This document shows positions 1 through 14,498 of a DNA stretch of 64,000 nucleotides, piece after piece (within the stretch, counting starts at the first letter, position 1; each line of letters begins with the position of its first letter). The stretch lies in contig RBZT01000415.1 in assembly GCA_003693705.1 (NCBI GenBank), positions 148,697 through 212,696 of the forward strand, read 5' to 3'. Made by a program: the position numbers and the translations under genes. Source of the stretch: Polymyxa betae. Taxonomy: Eukaryota; Endomyxa; Phytomyxea; Plasmodiophorida; Plasmodiophoridae. Below the pieces are notes generated by a model. It was not told the origin of the DNA. It searched no databases and saw nothing but the letters and a program-made list of their open reading frames with translations.

Positions 1-3000
1 CCACCGGATGTCTCAACCTTTTTCGGCACGGTTGATAAGATATTATCTTGATGACCCAGGTGAGGACCGGCACTTCCCCATGTCCACAGTTCTCCTGCTG
101 CGGTGATTGCTGCAGAGTGATCTTGGCCGCCATCTATAGAAACAATTCGTTCGCGTTCAAAATCATGAACAATGCGGCTGGGTAGGAATTCGTGCTGGGA
201 GCTCTTTCCATTGCCCAGTGAGCCTAAATTAAGTTAAAATTCAAAATAAAAAAAACACTTAGAAATAATCTCTTTCACCGTATGTACCTGAATTGTTGCC
301 TCCCCAGCAATAAACTTGGCCACGTTTCGACAGAGCAAGCGAATGATCCCAACCGCATGCGATTTGAACGACAGTCTCATTGCAAAGCGATTGGACGAGT
401 TTAGGAAACAACAGCGCATCATTAGTACCATGGCCACAGACTATTCTGTAAATAAGTAACAGACGTGTACGAAATATTTACGAATATACCTGGCCGGCGC
501 CCCTCATAGCCCGCTCCCCAACTGTAAACACGCCCTTCGTTAGTGAGCGCTAAGGTATGGTCCCAGCCACCAACGATCTGAACGAAGCGGGAAGCCTCTT
601 TGGGGACGGCTACCAGAGTCGGAAATTTCTGCAGAACAGTTTTCTTTCCAATGCCTAGTTGGCCAGCCTAAATAATATTTTTAATATCTTCAGTCCATCA
701 GTTTTCCAGGCTCACATGATTTTTTCCCCAGGCAAAAGTTTCACCCGATGACGATATCGCAAAGGAATGATATCCTCCAGCACCGATGACTTCTATTTTA
801 ACGGATCCTAATCCATTCGCCTCGACCACAATAGGTGAATGACGGTCTGAAATGGTCCCATCGGCGAGTTGTCCATTCGAACCTTAACAAAAGTGCATCA
901 GCCACAACAGCAGAAGAGGAGACGCAGACAACCTTGACCCCAAGACCAGATCCTGCCATTATCTTGTAGAGCCAACGAAAAAGCATTGCCAGCCGCAACT
1001 TGTACGAAATGTTTCGCTTCAAATGCAGCAATCTGTTTGGGGTTAAGCTGAGGAGTAGAATCGCCATGTCCTCTAAACATAGTGAGGTAACAGTCAAATA
1101 GGCTAGACTGACTTACAATCTTCCATGGTCGCCATTGCCAAAACTGAAAACCTCCCCTTGGTGCGTAAGCACCAAGCAATGAGCTCCGAAAGAACTCACT
1201 TGTCGCACAGTTCGGTGTGACAAAAAGGCGACTTTTCTGGGTAGAGGGACAGACAACGTCGATCCTTGTCCTCTGAATTGGAATGAACAATTCACAATTG
1301 AAATCTTTCACAATGCTCACTTACAGTCTGCCTCCATCCCCTTTCCCGAAGGAGAATAAACGATGTTCTTCAATCGCAGCATTTGGATTACGAGAAATGG
1401 AAAATAACGAGTCTATGTTTGTTGGTAAGGAAGCCTTATCTACCTGGAAATTACCGGGAGATATTATCTTGCCATCATTATCCTGAAGCCAACCAAAAAG
1501 CTCAATACCTCCCAGAACCAAGTGCCACGAGCTACTGGAGTTTGGAGCAGTCATCGTCAGGCGAATTCGTCGATAAAAATGTGATGAGTCTATTGAGAAT
1601 GTCGTTTGACATCCGGCTTTGCTCAAGGAGGAATCAGCGAAATGATGCCTCAAACAGATCCAGCTTGAATTGGAGTCAACGTGGCCGGCTGCTGCTGGCT
1701 GACCTTCGATTTTCCAGCTTCGCAGAGCACAGCGATCTGATTTTTTCCAATGTCGCAACGCGTAAGCGCTCAGCTTGACAGAGCGAGGACCGAAATCAAT
1801 TACGACATGTTCGTCTGTAGAGGCTATGGAGCTGAACGATGTTGCTTCAGGAGCCATCGGCAGAAGCATATTCAGAATAGAATGAATGGGATGAGATTGA
1901 GGAAGCTGTGAAGAAGCAGTGATGCAAACTTCTGAGAGCTCATGAGGGTTGGTGTAATGAGATAAACCGAAATTCGTGCCGAGATAATACAGAATGCCTA
2001 AATTATTTGCACTAAACGGTGAAAATTCGCTTTCATTTGAAGATGGATTTTCGAAAAGCGGAACCGGTACCGGGCGCACAAGCCGCTTTCCACCAGCTCG
2101 CTTGCGCTGAAACTTAGTTAGTGCTTGAAAATTAGGTAATCGGGATCTGTTCTTCTTAGATTCAGGTTGCATGATGACTGATAGGCCTAATTGAGCATCG
2201 CTATTTCTATTAAACGAGCACTTGTATGAAACAGAAGAATGTCTTTCAATGTGCAAGATATCATTCTTCTTCAATTCGTATTTGACAGAGCTGACGATAA
2301 AATCGCTGATAGCACGGAACGCACCACTGTCCCAGGCGGTACTTGCCCAGGTATCCTCCTTGAACAAATTCATTAACATTCGAAGTGCATCAACTTTTAG
2401 GCGTAGTAAATGAATTGGATCTCTTGATGCTTCACTGATACCACAGCACATATCCTTGTCACAAATGAACGAGATTAATGCTTGAAGTACAGAATGGCGG
2501 ATATTCAAAAGCGCATCGGCGGCCACTTTGCACCAATCTAAATAGCGAATGCACGATTCCGCCTCGCTTTTAGATATTGTAATAATTTTGCCTTCAGTTA
2601 AGCATACAGATATATGGTCAGGATGGGAGACGTTAGCGATGACACCTGTGAAAACGTTCAACAAGATGGAGTACTTATGAAAGCAAATGACCTGGAGCAA
2701 GTACCAAGCCGTGAATATGAACAAAACACGCTCGGTTTTCTTGGATATGATTTGTGGACCTTCCGAGAAGCGCTAATAGAGACGAAACAAGCTGCACACG
2801 AACATAATGACGATCCAATGCCGAGTCCGAGACAGCGTTCGACGAAAAGTTACTGATAACCTTTTGAGTGATGGATTCACGCCAGATAGGGAGCGTCAGC
2901 AGCTTTTGCAGGACATCAATAATTTCCTCACTTAGCATTATAGAGTTCACATCATCCAAATGCTCATTAGGATTATAAATCTGCAGTAAAGCGAAAAGCT

Positions 3001-6000
3001 GGTCGATCATAATCTTTGCTTCTTTCGAATCTGCATTTACTATATCTGCATGTTGAGATAAGAATGTCCTGAAAATTCTCAAGCAAATTCGCCTGATCGA
3101 ATAAGAGCTTTCAGAAATAAGCTCCGATAAGAGAGCTAGCCAAGGATACTGGAACTGCTGCAAAGCTTTTGCAGCATTTCGTGGAGTGATACATTGCAGA
3201 AGAGATAGAAGAAGTTGCTGTAAACAGTTTCCCGATGATGAATGGCTATGGGATAGCGGGGACTGCTGTAGCAACCTATAGAAAATATCAACAGTTAGCA
3301 AATAGCGAGTTTCTGCACTACCATCGTGATTGAGACAGCTCTGGCTCGAAACAGCAATCAAGCACTGTCAATCTAGTATCAAGCCCAGTGAAACACGCTG
3401 CAAGTCGAACGGGGCAGTTTAAATTGCGAAAAGCAACACCTTGAGAAATGCCATTTCGAAAAAAGGTTATGGTTCGGTTATCGAAATCAAGCACGATCTC
3501 GATTATATCGCCAGAAGCATACGTCTCTCCGTACCGCTGAGAAGCGGATGCATGATATTTGAATCCGGTTGCAGCAACGTAACCCCATCCACCTTGCGAC
3601 CCGCCAATACAGTTGCTGACCAGACTGTCCACTTTAAATGAAAGAGGGACAAGACCGACTACGATTTTCCAGGTATTGAGGGTGTCTCCGCTACGGTCGA
3701 CAAGGACCCTTAACTTGTGTACTCCTGATGCATAGGTCTGTGCAGATCGGACAGCCTGCCAGGTATGGGTTCCTGATTTGTTTGTGATCGTGACTGGACG
3801 ACTGGCGACATCTCCAGAGAACAGAATATCGCTGCTGGTATTTGTCTCCCAAAAGTCCCATGGGTTGATAGAGTGACTTGGAACGTGTTGAGCAAACGAA
3901 ATGCGGTTGGCTTGAAAATCATGAGGACTCGGAACAATGACATTTTTTTGTAGGAAAGGGTACTTTAAAACTCCATACAATTCAATGCCACCTAATGCAA
4001 GATGCCTGAAATCGAGATTAAGTTCCAGTTACGAGATCAATGATATTGGATACCAGCTGTTATTGGAATTTGGCCCTGTCATGTAAATTCTGAACATAGT
4101 ATAGAATTCATTTGCTGACAATGCCCAAGAGTGAGATTGCCCTTTCTGATTTAGCGCAGGATCGTTGCAATGATTCCGTATAACATGCCAAGACTGACCG
4201 TCTATCGAGCCTTGGAGCTGCCAATTCCTCAGAGCCTCTACTTTATATGTTGTGTAATGGCGAAGAGTATAATAATTGGGGCGAATTAGTCTTCCCAGGA
4301 AATCGATAAGAAACCAAGAATTTGCAGTCGGTCTCGAGACGCATCTGCAGGCTGTGCGTCCAACAATGGAACTTGCAGGAGCCGATGTAGTCAGAACACC
4401 AGATGTTCGAACCTATAAATCCGTTAAAGCCAGTTGATAATTGCTCCAAAAGGCAACCTCTATCAGTCCAGAAAGTGCAGGGTTCCGAAAAGTGTCGTGC
4501 CCAGCATTTGTTGCCAGCCAATATATGATTCCGTTTCGATCAAAGTCGTGCTCATAGTGAAACTCATTATTTGAGCTTTGTATCAAAAGCGATGAATTGG
4601 ATTTTTGTGAAGTGTGAATTGTTGCAGGACTCTTTATAATTCTCTAAGCATTAAAACTAAGCAAGAGTATCTTCTATATATTGGACGTACCTGATTGAAT
4701 CCCGAGTCAGAATTCAGTTCATCGAAGTTCTTGCCTTCTTTGCGAATGCGAATCTCGCAAATAAGGGTAGAGGTCATCGCCTTGAGCATTTCATGGCAAA
4801 CTTTGTCATCGGGATTTTGTGATACAATGTATGTGATCTGACTTAGAAACATTCGGAAACATGCCCAATAGAAATATGGATCCTCCGACTGATACGCTGA
4901 CTCCACAGAAAGCCACGTGGTCTCAGGCCCATTTGAGTTACCAAAGCCACAAGAATTGATCACATATCGTAACAAGTTGCAATTACTTAGAGAATAGAAA
5001 TCGCCAGGTTGCAAAAAGAACGAGCACATCGCGAACGGGATGTATTTAGGAATGCAATCTTTTGATAGCAAAAATAAAAGGATTGAGAAATGCTGTTCCT
5101 TCAATTCCTGGTTCGTTTCAAGTGCAGAATGAAAAATTTCTCGACCCTGGCTCTGTAGAGAACCCGAACAATGTAAACTCGCCTCTAATTGTTGCGATTC
5201 GAAGTTCTTGGCGGAGAAATCTGCCAATTGCTTTAAGTGGAAAGATTCATCAGCAAAATCCTTCTCACTGGTTTCAATCGGGTCGGCAGGATTCCCACAA
5301 GGATTGTCTTGCCAACGCTGATCCTCTGAAATTTCTTGGAGGCCAAATTGAATACAATCGATTAGAGTTTTCCTAATTTGGAATTGCGATTGTCCAGAGC
5401 AGTTCTCCAGATTTAATTCTGTCTCTCTGTCGAAATTCAAAGTAATATTGGACATCGAAGCGGCAGAGTTCTCTACGACAGATTTAGGGTCAGAGATCAG
5501 ATGCTTCGCTAGTTGGTAGATCCCAGTCTCTGACTTCAGCGAAAGCAGAATGGTGGAGAAATCTTGATAACAAGCCGACCGAAAACCAGCTAAGCATCGA
5601 CGATGAAGTAGGATTTTCTCCACATCATTAGCAGATATAGTTTCATCTTGACAAAAGGTTACAAGCTGATGAACAACAGCTGGCATTTCTGAACAAATGT
5701 CGGAAATATCCAAGCTCCGCTTCGATTTGACAAAGGTAGAATGTCGCCCATCGAAGACCATTGGATAGAGCTGAAAGAGAAATGAAAGTTTGTCGATATA
5801 CGAATGCAAAAAAGATCCACTTTTTGAATCGTTTTTCCACGATATATCAGATTCAACCTGTCTGTAAAAGCTTATTGCTGACTTGCCAATGCTCTGAAGG
5901 AGTGGTTGGGTACCAATATGATCTGCTTCGGAACAAGCGGACAGAAAACTACCAGTTTCTCTAGAGATTATGTATGAGCGAAAGAGCTCTGTCAGATCAC

Positions 6001-8543
6001 AGTGATAAACGAGAAGGGATAAACAGTAAACGAACACAATATTCTCAGAAAGTTGGAGCAAGTGCCGACATAAAGTTGCATCTTGCAATCTTGACAGTTC
6101 AAATACTGTTTTCTTTAAGGGTTGCCTTTTGATAAATTGAGAGATTAGCCATTCCCGGTTGTCAGCGTCTTTATCGTGATCAACAGGCTCAGTAAGACCT
6201 TTCCTCCTCGGTGTAGTTGATGGTTGACAATCGCTATGCATCCCATAATCAGAAACCAGTCCAGCAGTCAAGATATCAGTATATGGTCTAGGTGGCAAGG
6301 TTGGTAGGTCGAGGTTCAAAACAAGTGCAGTACATCGACCGTATAGCCATAAACTACATTGATAGATATCCTCTAGCCAGCCTAGCATATTTGTGCCAGC
6401 AGAGTTGTTGATGATTATCTTCGACGTTGTCTTAATCAGGAGCCATCCATAGCGTTGACAGATTGCGAAAAGAACATCTAAAATTGGAATGATTGGCTTC
6501 AGTTCAGTCAGAATAGAATTAACGAAATTGAGCCCACTGCTTTCTATCAGAGCAGATAAAGCAGCAAAGCATGGGCGAGCAACTTGACCAATAAATAAAT
6601 CATTCATCGACGAAAGCAATTGGAAAAGTGGCTGCTGATTTGCAGCATCAAAGTTGTTAATCTTCATCCAGATGCATTCCAAGAGGACATTGAGGTTTTT
6701 TAAGACAGCCTTCGAGTAAAGCCCAAGCAGTTCATATCTCGATTCCAGATTTTGCTTTTCGCTGAGGCCTTGTTCAGCTGTGAAGATGAAAAGGGATGTC
6801 TGCAGCCTTTGAAGAATTAACAGCATGCTAGAAGCCTTGGAATAAATATCATGAGACTTTAGAAAAGAGAGGCTTTGCCGTCCAGATATATTTACGAGCT
6901 GAATCAACCCGAAACGATCGTTCTCGTCGAATGTGCCAAATTCTTTGATAAGTTTGCAGATTACGTCAGCAGAAGACGTCTTGGTGATCAAAAATTCAAT
7001 CAATTTACTTTTACCAACGTGCTTGCCATTGACATCAGAAACCAATCGTACTTCGAGAAAGCCGACATCTAGCAAGTCAACAAGACATTGAATCTGCTGG
7101 TTTAATTTTGGACAGAGGAATTCCAGTCCAGCAGACAATGCTTCGGAAGCTTTGTCCATTATAATGAACTGTTTTTGTGACATCAGATCGTTTCCAGCAC
7201 CATTGCGTTCTTTCGGAAACTCTTTCAAAAAGCGCATTAACCATTCTTTCAGTCCATTTATGCATTCATGTTTCATTCCAATTGCATCCATACTTAACTG
7301 AAGCTTGGTCACTTGAGATAGCTGGCCTGTGAGCAATTGCAGAAATGATATTGTCAGATCCATGAGCAAAGGCAATAACATCTCAGGGCAGCTTTTTGGT
7401 GTGAAATACCTGCCACCGGCCATCTCAAGTAACAAACACAAGTTGTGAAAAGTAGATTGCCTGGCTTCAAAGACGAATTCGGAGCTGGAATCGCTCATGC
7501 ATTCGCTCTCGTGAAATGCAGGTAGCAAGAGTAAGCGTTCAAGTTCACTAACAATCAGCTGGACCGCTTCTTCGGCCTTGACATTCTCAGAGGATTCTGC
7601 ATCACTTTCTACATTAGACTCTCGCAGTTGGGATACATGCTGCAGATGAGATGCAGCGCAAGGTGACTGTTGTTGTTCTAAAAATTGTTTGTTAGCTTCA
7701 TTAATAAAATACAGTGGTCAAAATCGAGGGCGACATACCTGGCTCGTGTTTTCTACAGAGTTTATAGTTTTGTAGAAGAGTTATCTCTCGACGAATTCTG
7801 TATACTCCATTTTTGGAATTAAGTATGTCGTCAAGAAGACAGCAAACAACAGACAATACAGCAGATAAAGAGCCTCTTGCAATGGCTAACTGAAGCCCCA
7901 GTTCCGTTACCCGTTCGAAATTTGAGTTTTGTTCTTGAGCAACACCCTGAAAATAATGCAGAAGAGGCTCCATAACCACAGATATGTCGATGTTATCTCT
8001 ACGAGAAGGTAGCGATGGCAGGCTCTTCAATAATTCCTCAGACAAGTTGAGTATTTTGTCGAATAGACATTTATCCGACTTGGCAGAAAGTTGAATCAGC
8101 TTGATTATCAGGTCTGTCATTGACCGAAGCCCAGACTCTGAAGTCTGAATTCTGGGAGATTCGACCTTAAGGACGACAGATTGCATTCCAGTCTGCGATT
8201 CCATCCCTATTATGCTTCTGCCACGAAATGATTGATAAATTCTAGCCATAAGGTAATTACGTCGGTGGATCTCAATTGTTAGTGCATCGTTGAAGGTTTC
8301 TCCTGCAAAGGCAAGTACGTCGCGAATTGCGTTAATGACGATTTCTCTGGCCTCATCTTTGACAATTTTTCTATTAAGACATTCGCTTAAATTTAAGCAG
8401 CGAGGGTTAAGCTGTTTTGTCGTCTCCTGGAAATTCCTAGTATAATGTCGGACAAAATCGGACTGGAACAAGCCCGACGTCGCATCCAACAATATGGGCA
8501 GATCCTGAGCATCGATCAGATCGTTGCTAGCAGCATTGCCCAT
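1..8543 (-). CDS. Giant RCC1-repeat/SPRY protein, possibly HERC-like (3' end outside window)
   Basis: The gene reads leftward from an ATG at 8543 (MGNAAS) and is still open at position 1. The first exon runs 8543 to about 7740 and a very long exon covers about 7680-4690. Further left come, in protein order, a galactose-binding-like fold (about 4.6-4.0 kb), a SPRY domain (about 3.98-3.35 kb, with GWGYVAATG and ITFFRNG), helical repeats (3.3-2.4 kb), a second galactose-binding-like fold (about 1.9-1.45 kb, ending in LVLGGIELFG), then RCC1 propeller blades from about 1.34 kb to the left edge (GELWTWG, GQVYCWGG, EVFSFGNG). RCC1 plus SPRY in one giant protein is known in HERC1-type ubiquitin ligases, but no HECT domain is visible; it could lie beyond the edge. 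G2 with S6 fits the N-myristoylation consensus, which would place it at membranes. The domain calls are firm; the ligase role is inference. Confidence 0.75.
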
Positions 8544-8743
8544 CCAAGCAAAGCTGGAAGAAATCTAGAATGAGGGCGGGCGCCAGGTCTGTTACAGAGG
8601 AGACACTCACAGAAACGTTACCAACCTGAGTGATAGAAAAGACCGTTCGATGATTTGACTGGGTCGCTCATTGGAGCAATGTCGTCATGGCTGAGTTAGA
8701 TCGACTGGTCACTTTAACTGCGGTTTATCACCTTCATTGTTTA

Positions 8744-11026
8744 TTAACTGTTTTCGAAGGTGAAAGACAGACGAGGGTTCCTTGGCGTCGACAGTGATTG
8801 ACGCATCGACAGCGATCGGTCCATAATGGAGCTGCCCGGTGCAGCTAAGTGATACGTTGGGTAAGCAGTCGATTTTCGTTTCGGGGAGAGGATTTGGTTG
8901 GACAGCTCGTTTTCGAATATTTCCAGGTCGAGTTTTGATGTGAGCTGCGTAATCCGTTTTTGCTGCATCATAGATGCCAGCCTCACTGCCTTTAGATCCT
9001 CTTTCAGTCCATGTATGACTTGAAAAGGGCCTTGTCTATGAGCGGAGCTAGCAGAAATACTTCTCCAACCAAAAAATGCCTTGATAAGCGTGCTACGATT
9101 GAATATTTTTGTGCACGCTTTGGTTTTGAATGTCTCTATTTCTTGGTTGAGCTTTTCGTAAGACTCTTTCAGATCGGCATGACTTTGCATCAAAGAAGCA
9201 GTTACGCCATTCAATGTATGATATATACGGTGCGAATTGTTTTCGAAAACGTCGTTGAAGTTATTGATTACAAACGATAACAATTTCTGTCAAAAGTGTA
9301 AGCATTCAAGTTTTGATAGAAAAGTTTCAACCTGGCACGAGATTAAATCATCATTATTCCTTAGGTTTCCCAGATTGTTATGCTTGTTGCCAGATTGAAT
9401 AATGATCATCGGCAGCTGACAGATTACAGGTCCCATAACCTATAGCGACTTTCATCATTAAAAATCTTCATTCATTGGAGATGCTTTAACCTCAGCAGTT
9501 TCTCGCGCGACGCCTTGATCATCAGCTCGATGCGATAAAGTCGAAAAGCATCGAACCAGCCGGCGAAGTAAATCAAAATTTGCCCTAGGCAAGGATAAGA
9601 GAATTGACTGAAAACAATTGTTTAGATGATTCTTTGGAAATTAATGAAACCCAAACCTGGATAATCAAAATTCGGTCGAAGTTATCTCTGGAGTCGGAAC
9701 ACAAATGAGACGTGATCGACGGATCCGCCATTGAATTGAACAGTTGGCGTTGCTGTTTACGAGGCAATAGCGGCTCCGGAAGCTCAGTTAAGAATTTGGA
9801 AATGAAACAGGCGCACGTCTCGGGATAGAACAGCTTCGCTTGGATCTCTCCGTTCGGATCTGTAGCTGCTGAAATGAGTTAAATGAAATTGGCGCATTAA
9901 ACTCATACCAAGCGATTCAGCATGCTGGCAAATGTCTTCAAGCTGATCGCAATGGCGGTCAGAAAAACCAGGCTGCAGCGGGTTGGCATCAGACCCGACG
10001 AAATCAATGGGAACACTAAGGAATCGAGGACATTGCTGTTGGTGATTCCAGAATGTTTGAAGGGGTACTCCGAAAATCTTCGATTTCCCTGCATTTCCGC
10101 AAGACGCTTGCCCCTGTCACCTGTTGTCAAGCTTTTGTTGACCGATTGATGTATATTGCTTACGAGTACACAGTTACCCATCTACTTCGAGAATTTATTA
10201 CAGCTATCCGCTTACTTGTGTTTTGTGGCAAAATTCCGGTACGTTATGGATCGATCGTGCTTGCTGTGTTGTTATTCAATAGTTGGGCGGCGTAGAATTC
10301 GGTCGTTTTAGCCGACGTCGAAGTGGCTCTGTGTGATATCGGTCTGGTAAGCGATTATACACAAGCATCGGTTCATCGATCCATCGTGAGCCGAAAGCGA
10401 ACCGCATAAATCTGGGATTGCAATTGGCTGAATTCTGTGGCATTCTCATCAGTTGGAAAGTTTCACTGATATGCGGATACGACGGGGTAAACAGGCAATC
10501 TGGTAGAGCTACCTGACCTCCAGCGGGAACCCAGCTTGCCTTGATCTGCGGTTTGTCTTTCTGGTCTTCGTTGAATTTGCCATTTGAAAGTTCCATTTCC
10601 AGATCGCTGATATACCGAGCGACGGTAAACCCCTGATTGATCACGTTTATAAACGGAAGTTGGCGGCCTGATTATCCTACCGACTGGACGCTGAGATAGT
10701 GCCAGGGCTCTAGAATTAAATCGTTATTGGAGCCATTGACTGGCTTTGAGGATGCCGTCTGAGCAATAGGGATGGTTGATCGCGGCTTCGTTCTCTCAAC
10801 GACTTTGGAGCCTCTCCATGGAACCACGGGTCTGTTTTCAGGAGTATAATTTTTAAGAGGATGTGGTGGTAATCTGAGAATACAGATTCATGAGCATCAA
10901 TTCTAAATTCAAATTTCGGCTTTACTCGGCATCATGGATGTAAGGAAAATATTTTCTGGCAACGGCTGACGATGCCCGAAACGGCTTTGGGTGGCTCGGG
11001 ATGCGAAGACCAGATTTTGTCTTCAT
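8744..11026 (-). CDS. RhoGAP-domain protein
   Basis: The start is the ATG at 11026 (MKTKSGLRIPSH). A 52-nt intron (gtaaagcc...ttctcag) and another of about 50 nt join the first exons in frame. The RhoGAP domain lies at about 10.1-9.4 kb. Its recognisable core is CFISKFLTELPEPLLP, the helix that precedes the conserved GAP surface, followed by LPRANFDLLRRLVRCF and an MGP motif matching the usual NLAVVFGP region. The C-terminal exon (9283-8744) holds a basic, partly helical tail rich in Ser and Arg. The family stimulates GTP hydrolysis by Rho/Rac GTPases and controls actin and membrane shape. I could not place the arginine finger with certainty because the N-terminal part of the domain is split by an intron near 9.9-10.0 kb. 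The N-terminal 200 residues match nothing I recognise. The start codon lies about 100 bp downstream of the CCDC39 stop on the same strand. Confidence 0.7.
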
Positions 11027-11124
11027 TGTGACACAAAAAGAAAAAAAATCAGCTATCGCGTGCCATCTTCCATAGCATCAGGAGAAGCTGCAAGCATTGG
11101 CCGAAGGAGACAGTCAAACAGCTA

Positions 11125-14100
11125 TCACGTTGTATTAGCAAACAGATTGATCTTGAATGAAGGGATGATAGATCCGCTTAAAGCGTTGTTGATAGTATCC
11201 ATTGCGGATTGCTTGATGAAAATCAAAACCGATCGAATTTCAGATTCAGGTCGGATATTTGATTCGACCAATTCGCGAACTTTTGCCAACATTGTTTGGA
11301 TCTACATTGTAGTGTCATTTGATTAAACTATACACGTTAAGAGGATCTGCAAACCTTAGCCGTTAACGAAGCGATTCTATCGGTAAGCTCGACATGCCGT
11401 CGATTCTGTGCCGATACTTCAGCGTGGAGGTTTTTGATGTCGTCTTCCATTTCGTGAATTAATCGAATTCTTTCCTCGCAATCGGCTTGCAGCTCTCGCA
11501 AACAGAGTTTCTTCTTTGTCAAGATTCCTGTAAACGGTTTCAAATATTGTGATTACTGAAGACCTCTTGCAGTACCTTCATAAGTCTTCTTTTTTTCTGC
11601 CAACTCAGCCTTTAATGATGCATCAGCACCATTTGGATCTGCTTTCTGGAAACTTTCACGATATATGTTGTTGTGTGTCTAAGTCTCTATTAGGTATTGA
11701 AACAACATTGACAAATAACACACTTTCAGTTCATCTCTCATTCTATACAGCTGTTTCAGTCTCTTTTCTTCTTCTTTTACGGCAGAGTTTAGCATATCGC
11801 CAGTTCTAATAAGCTCCTCCTTCTGTTGAGCTGCTTCGATGATGTACCTTGCCTGAAAAGCTCTATTTTTAATGGGAGATCTCAAACATAGAACCAAGCA
11901 AAATAGTGTCCCTGAGATTTTGTAAATGAATAAGAGGAATAAAATATACCTGTGAATAAGGTTCCTCTCCACTACTGCCACGAAGCTTGCCGGCAATGGC
12001 ATCGTATTTGTTTCGAAGGGTCTCGATTTTCTGCTCCCGTTCTCTCACTTCAAGAGCAACTTTATGGCGCCTTTCTTCTTCAAGCCGAAGCTCACTGCGA
12101 ACGACGCCTTCCTCTAAATCTAATTGCCTTTCTCTAAGCAGCAATTTGAGCCCGGAATTACGAAAATTGACCAAATTACCTTTCTTCCATTTCCAACTTC
12201 AGCTGATTCTTGCGATTTTCTAAGAAATACACCTGATCCACGTGTTTCATCAAACTGTCCCGTAACTGTTGTGCCTCGAACCGCAACATGTCGCATTGTA
12301 AAACGAGGTCGTCTTTTTGGTTCTAATGTCACGCTATAACAAAATGCTCTCATTTTTGTGTTTTCACATTACCTGAGATAGCATTAACTGTCGTTCAGCG
12401 GCTTGATTCTCCAACAAAATCTCGTTAAGCGATTCATTGAGATTGAGAAGTTCAGTGGTCTTTTGAGCGAGTTTCTTTTGGCGATTATCCACAGCTGCTA
12501 AAATTGCTTTCAGATGAGATAACAATGATTTTTCTTGGCTTTTTTCTTGATCCAACTCTTCCGTCAATCTAAAATAAAGATTCAGCAAAAAACGCGCTCA
12601 GCATGCAGCATTACAATACTTGTTGATCTTTCCTGTAAGTTCAATCTTCTCGTTGAAGGTCCGTTTTCCACTGGCACGAACGACCTTTCGCTCCATTTGC
12701 TGCAATTGAAATTCAATTCCATATATGATTTCTTGCTGCTGAATTGATTGCTGGTCTAGCTCCATAATTTGGCTTTGGACGTTACGAAGTGATACTTGGG
12801 CGCCATTGATCAACGCAGCCGTATTCGCTTCTGTTTTGCGAATATCAAACAATTTTTGATTTGACCTAGATATGACAATTTTGAGCACAATTGACGACAT
12901 ACAAAAGCAGAACTAACTTGAACAGCGTTTGCATGAGGGAATGGAGCTGCTTTTCATATGTGGCATTCTGTTCGACTGATTCGTCAAACAGTTTTTGCAC
13001 TTGCTGGCTTTGACCTTCAATATTTCCAGATTTATCAAGCTCGGTTTTTAAACACTCTTTCGCCACAATAACTTTCTGCTCGTGCGCATCAAGCCGGGTA
13101 AGTTTCTCAACCTGAGCTTGCTTATCGGCAGTTAACGCTTGCTGAGTTTGATGAAGAAGTGAGACAGTCTCTTGCAGCTCCCGTTTCCTGGTTTCGGCTT
13201 CGATTTCCAACCGTTGTAAACGAGTTTGCTCCTCCTAAATCAGTTTTGATAAGCTGAGAAATTCGCCGAGGTGGTAACAAACTTGAAGTTGATCACGAGC
13301 TTTCTCCGAGTTTTTTTCGGTGATTTTGATCTCCATTTCAATGGCTTGGTTGTTGGCTCTCTCCTGCTCTAAGATAGTAGTGCCGTCTGTTATCAGCCCT
13401 CTAGTATATCTGATCTCGTTCTTTAAATCTTGCACGGTTACCGCTGCCTGGCAGATGTCTTGGTCTCGTTTGATCAGAAGGTTCTGAGCCTGTTCCCACT
13501 GAGACACAATTTCTTGTCTTTGGAAATGCATCTCCTTGAAATCAATCGCCATTCGGTCTAGTTCGATTTGAACCGAAACGGTCTCCGTTACTTCAAGATC
13601 AAGGGTGCCTTGTAGTTCAAACGCCTCCTGTTTGACATGCAATCAGAGTGAAGAATTCGTTAACAGCAATATGACCTTTGTTAATTGCTCAATTTTCATG
13701 GATGCGTCCCTGATTCGTAAATCGTCTTGCTTTCGATAACGCGCTAATGCGGCAGAATCTTCCTCATTCTGTTTCGTTGCCAAAATCCATTGTTCCAGTT
13801 CCTCTGAACAGCGTTATGAGCGGAATTCCAAATTTCTTTAAATTCAAGCCGTATTTTATGAAAATGCATCTCTTTTGACCACAAGAGGCCAACATTCACA
13901 ATTGGAGTAAAATTACCTTGATTCCAGTTCTTTTGCATCATAAAGCGTTCGATTTTATCGTTTGCCGAGAACAAATCATTTTGCATGGAGTGGATTTTCT
14001 CGTTCGCACTTCTTGTCTCTTTATCCATTTTGCCAATATCTGATCGAAGCCGAGATAGTTCTTGCTCAGCGATGCGTTTCATATGGTCTTCACTCTCAAT

Positions 14101-14498
14101 CGCTTTTGCCTATTGGTTCAAGGTTGAACAACAAATTTTCACGTATATAGCTCAGGAAACGGAATGAGCAAACATTCCTCAAGTACAACGAGGAATACTT
14201 CAAAGAAGTGGGAACATACTTTAGCATCGAGCAGTTCTTGGGTTTTAGCAAGCTCATACTGAACATTCCGAAGATGCTCAGCCATAATATCGATACGTTC
14301 TTTACAGTCAGCAATCTGTTGCGTTCGCTTCTCCAACCGCTCCTCTTTTTTCTGCAGTCGCTTGTGCAAGCTGCGGTAGGATTTCGATGCCCATGACGGA
14401 ACCAAGTTGGTATCGACATTGTGGCGGTAAGTGGATTCGGCATCATAGTCGTCTGACTCCGATGGCGGTAGAACGCCAGGAATCGGATCTTCGGCCAT
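11125..14498 (-). CDS. CCDC39: CCDC39/FAP59, axonemal 96-nm ruler coiled-coil protein
   Basis: The gene is an almost continuous coiled coil spread over about ten short exons. It matches CCDC39 along its length. VTETVSVQIELDRMAIDF then RQEIVSQWEQ corresponds to the vertebrate segment TETISAQLELDKAAQDF...RQELIKQWE. The N-terminal MAEHLRNVQYELAKTQELL and the later QQQEIIYGIEFQLQQMER and KIETLRNKYD blocks align in the same order. With CCDC40 this protein forms the ruler that sets the 96-nm repeat and docks radial spokes and inner dynein arms on doublet microtubules. It therefore implies motile flagella. The start is taken at ATG 14498 (MAEDPIPG); in-frame residues further upstream lack homology. 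The last exon ends at 11125 after a segment resembling the family C-terminus (MLAKVRELVESNIRPESEIR). The 486 bp to the divergent eIF2B delta gene probably hold both promoters. Confidence 0.85.
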
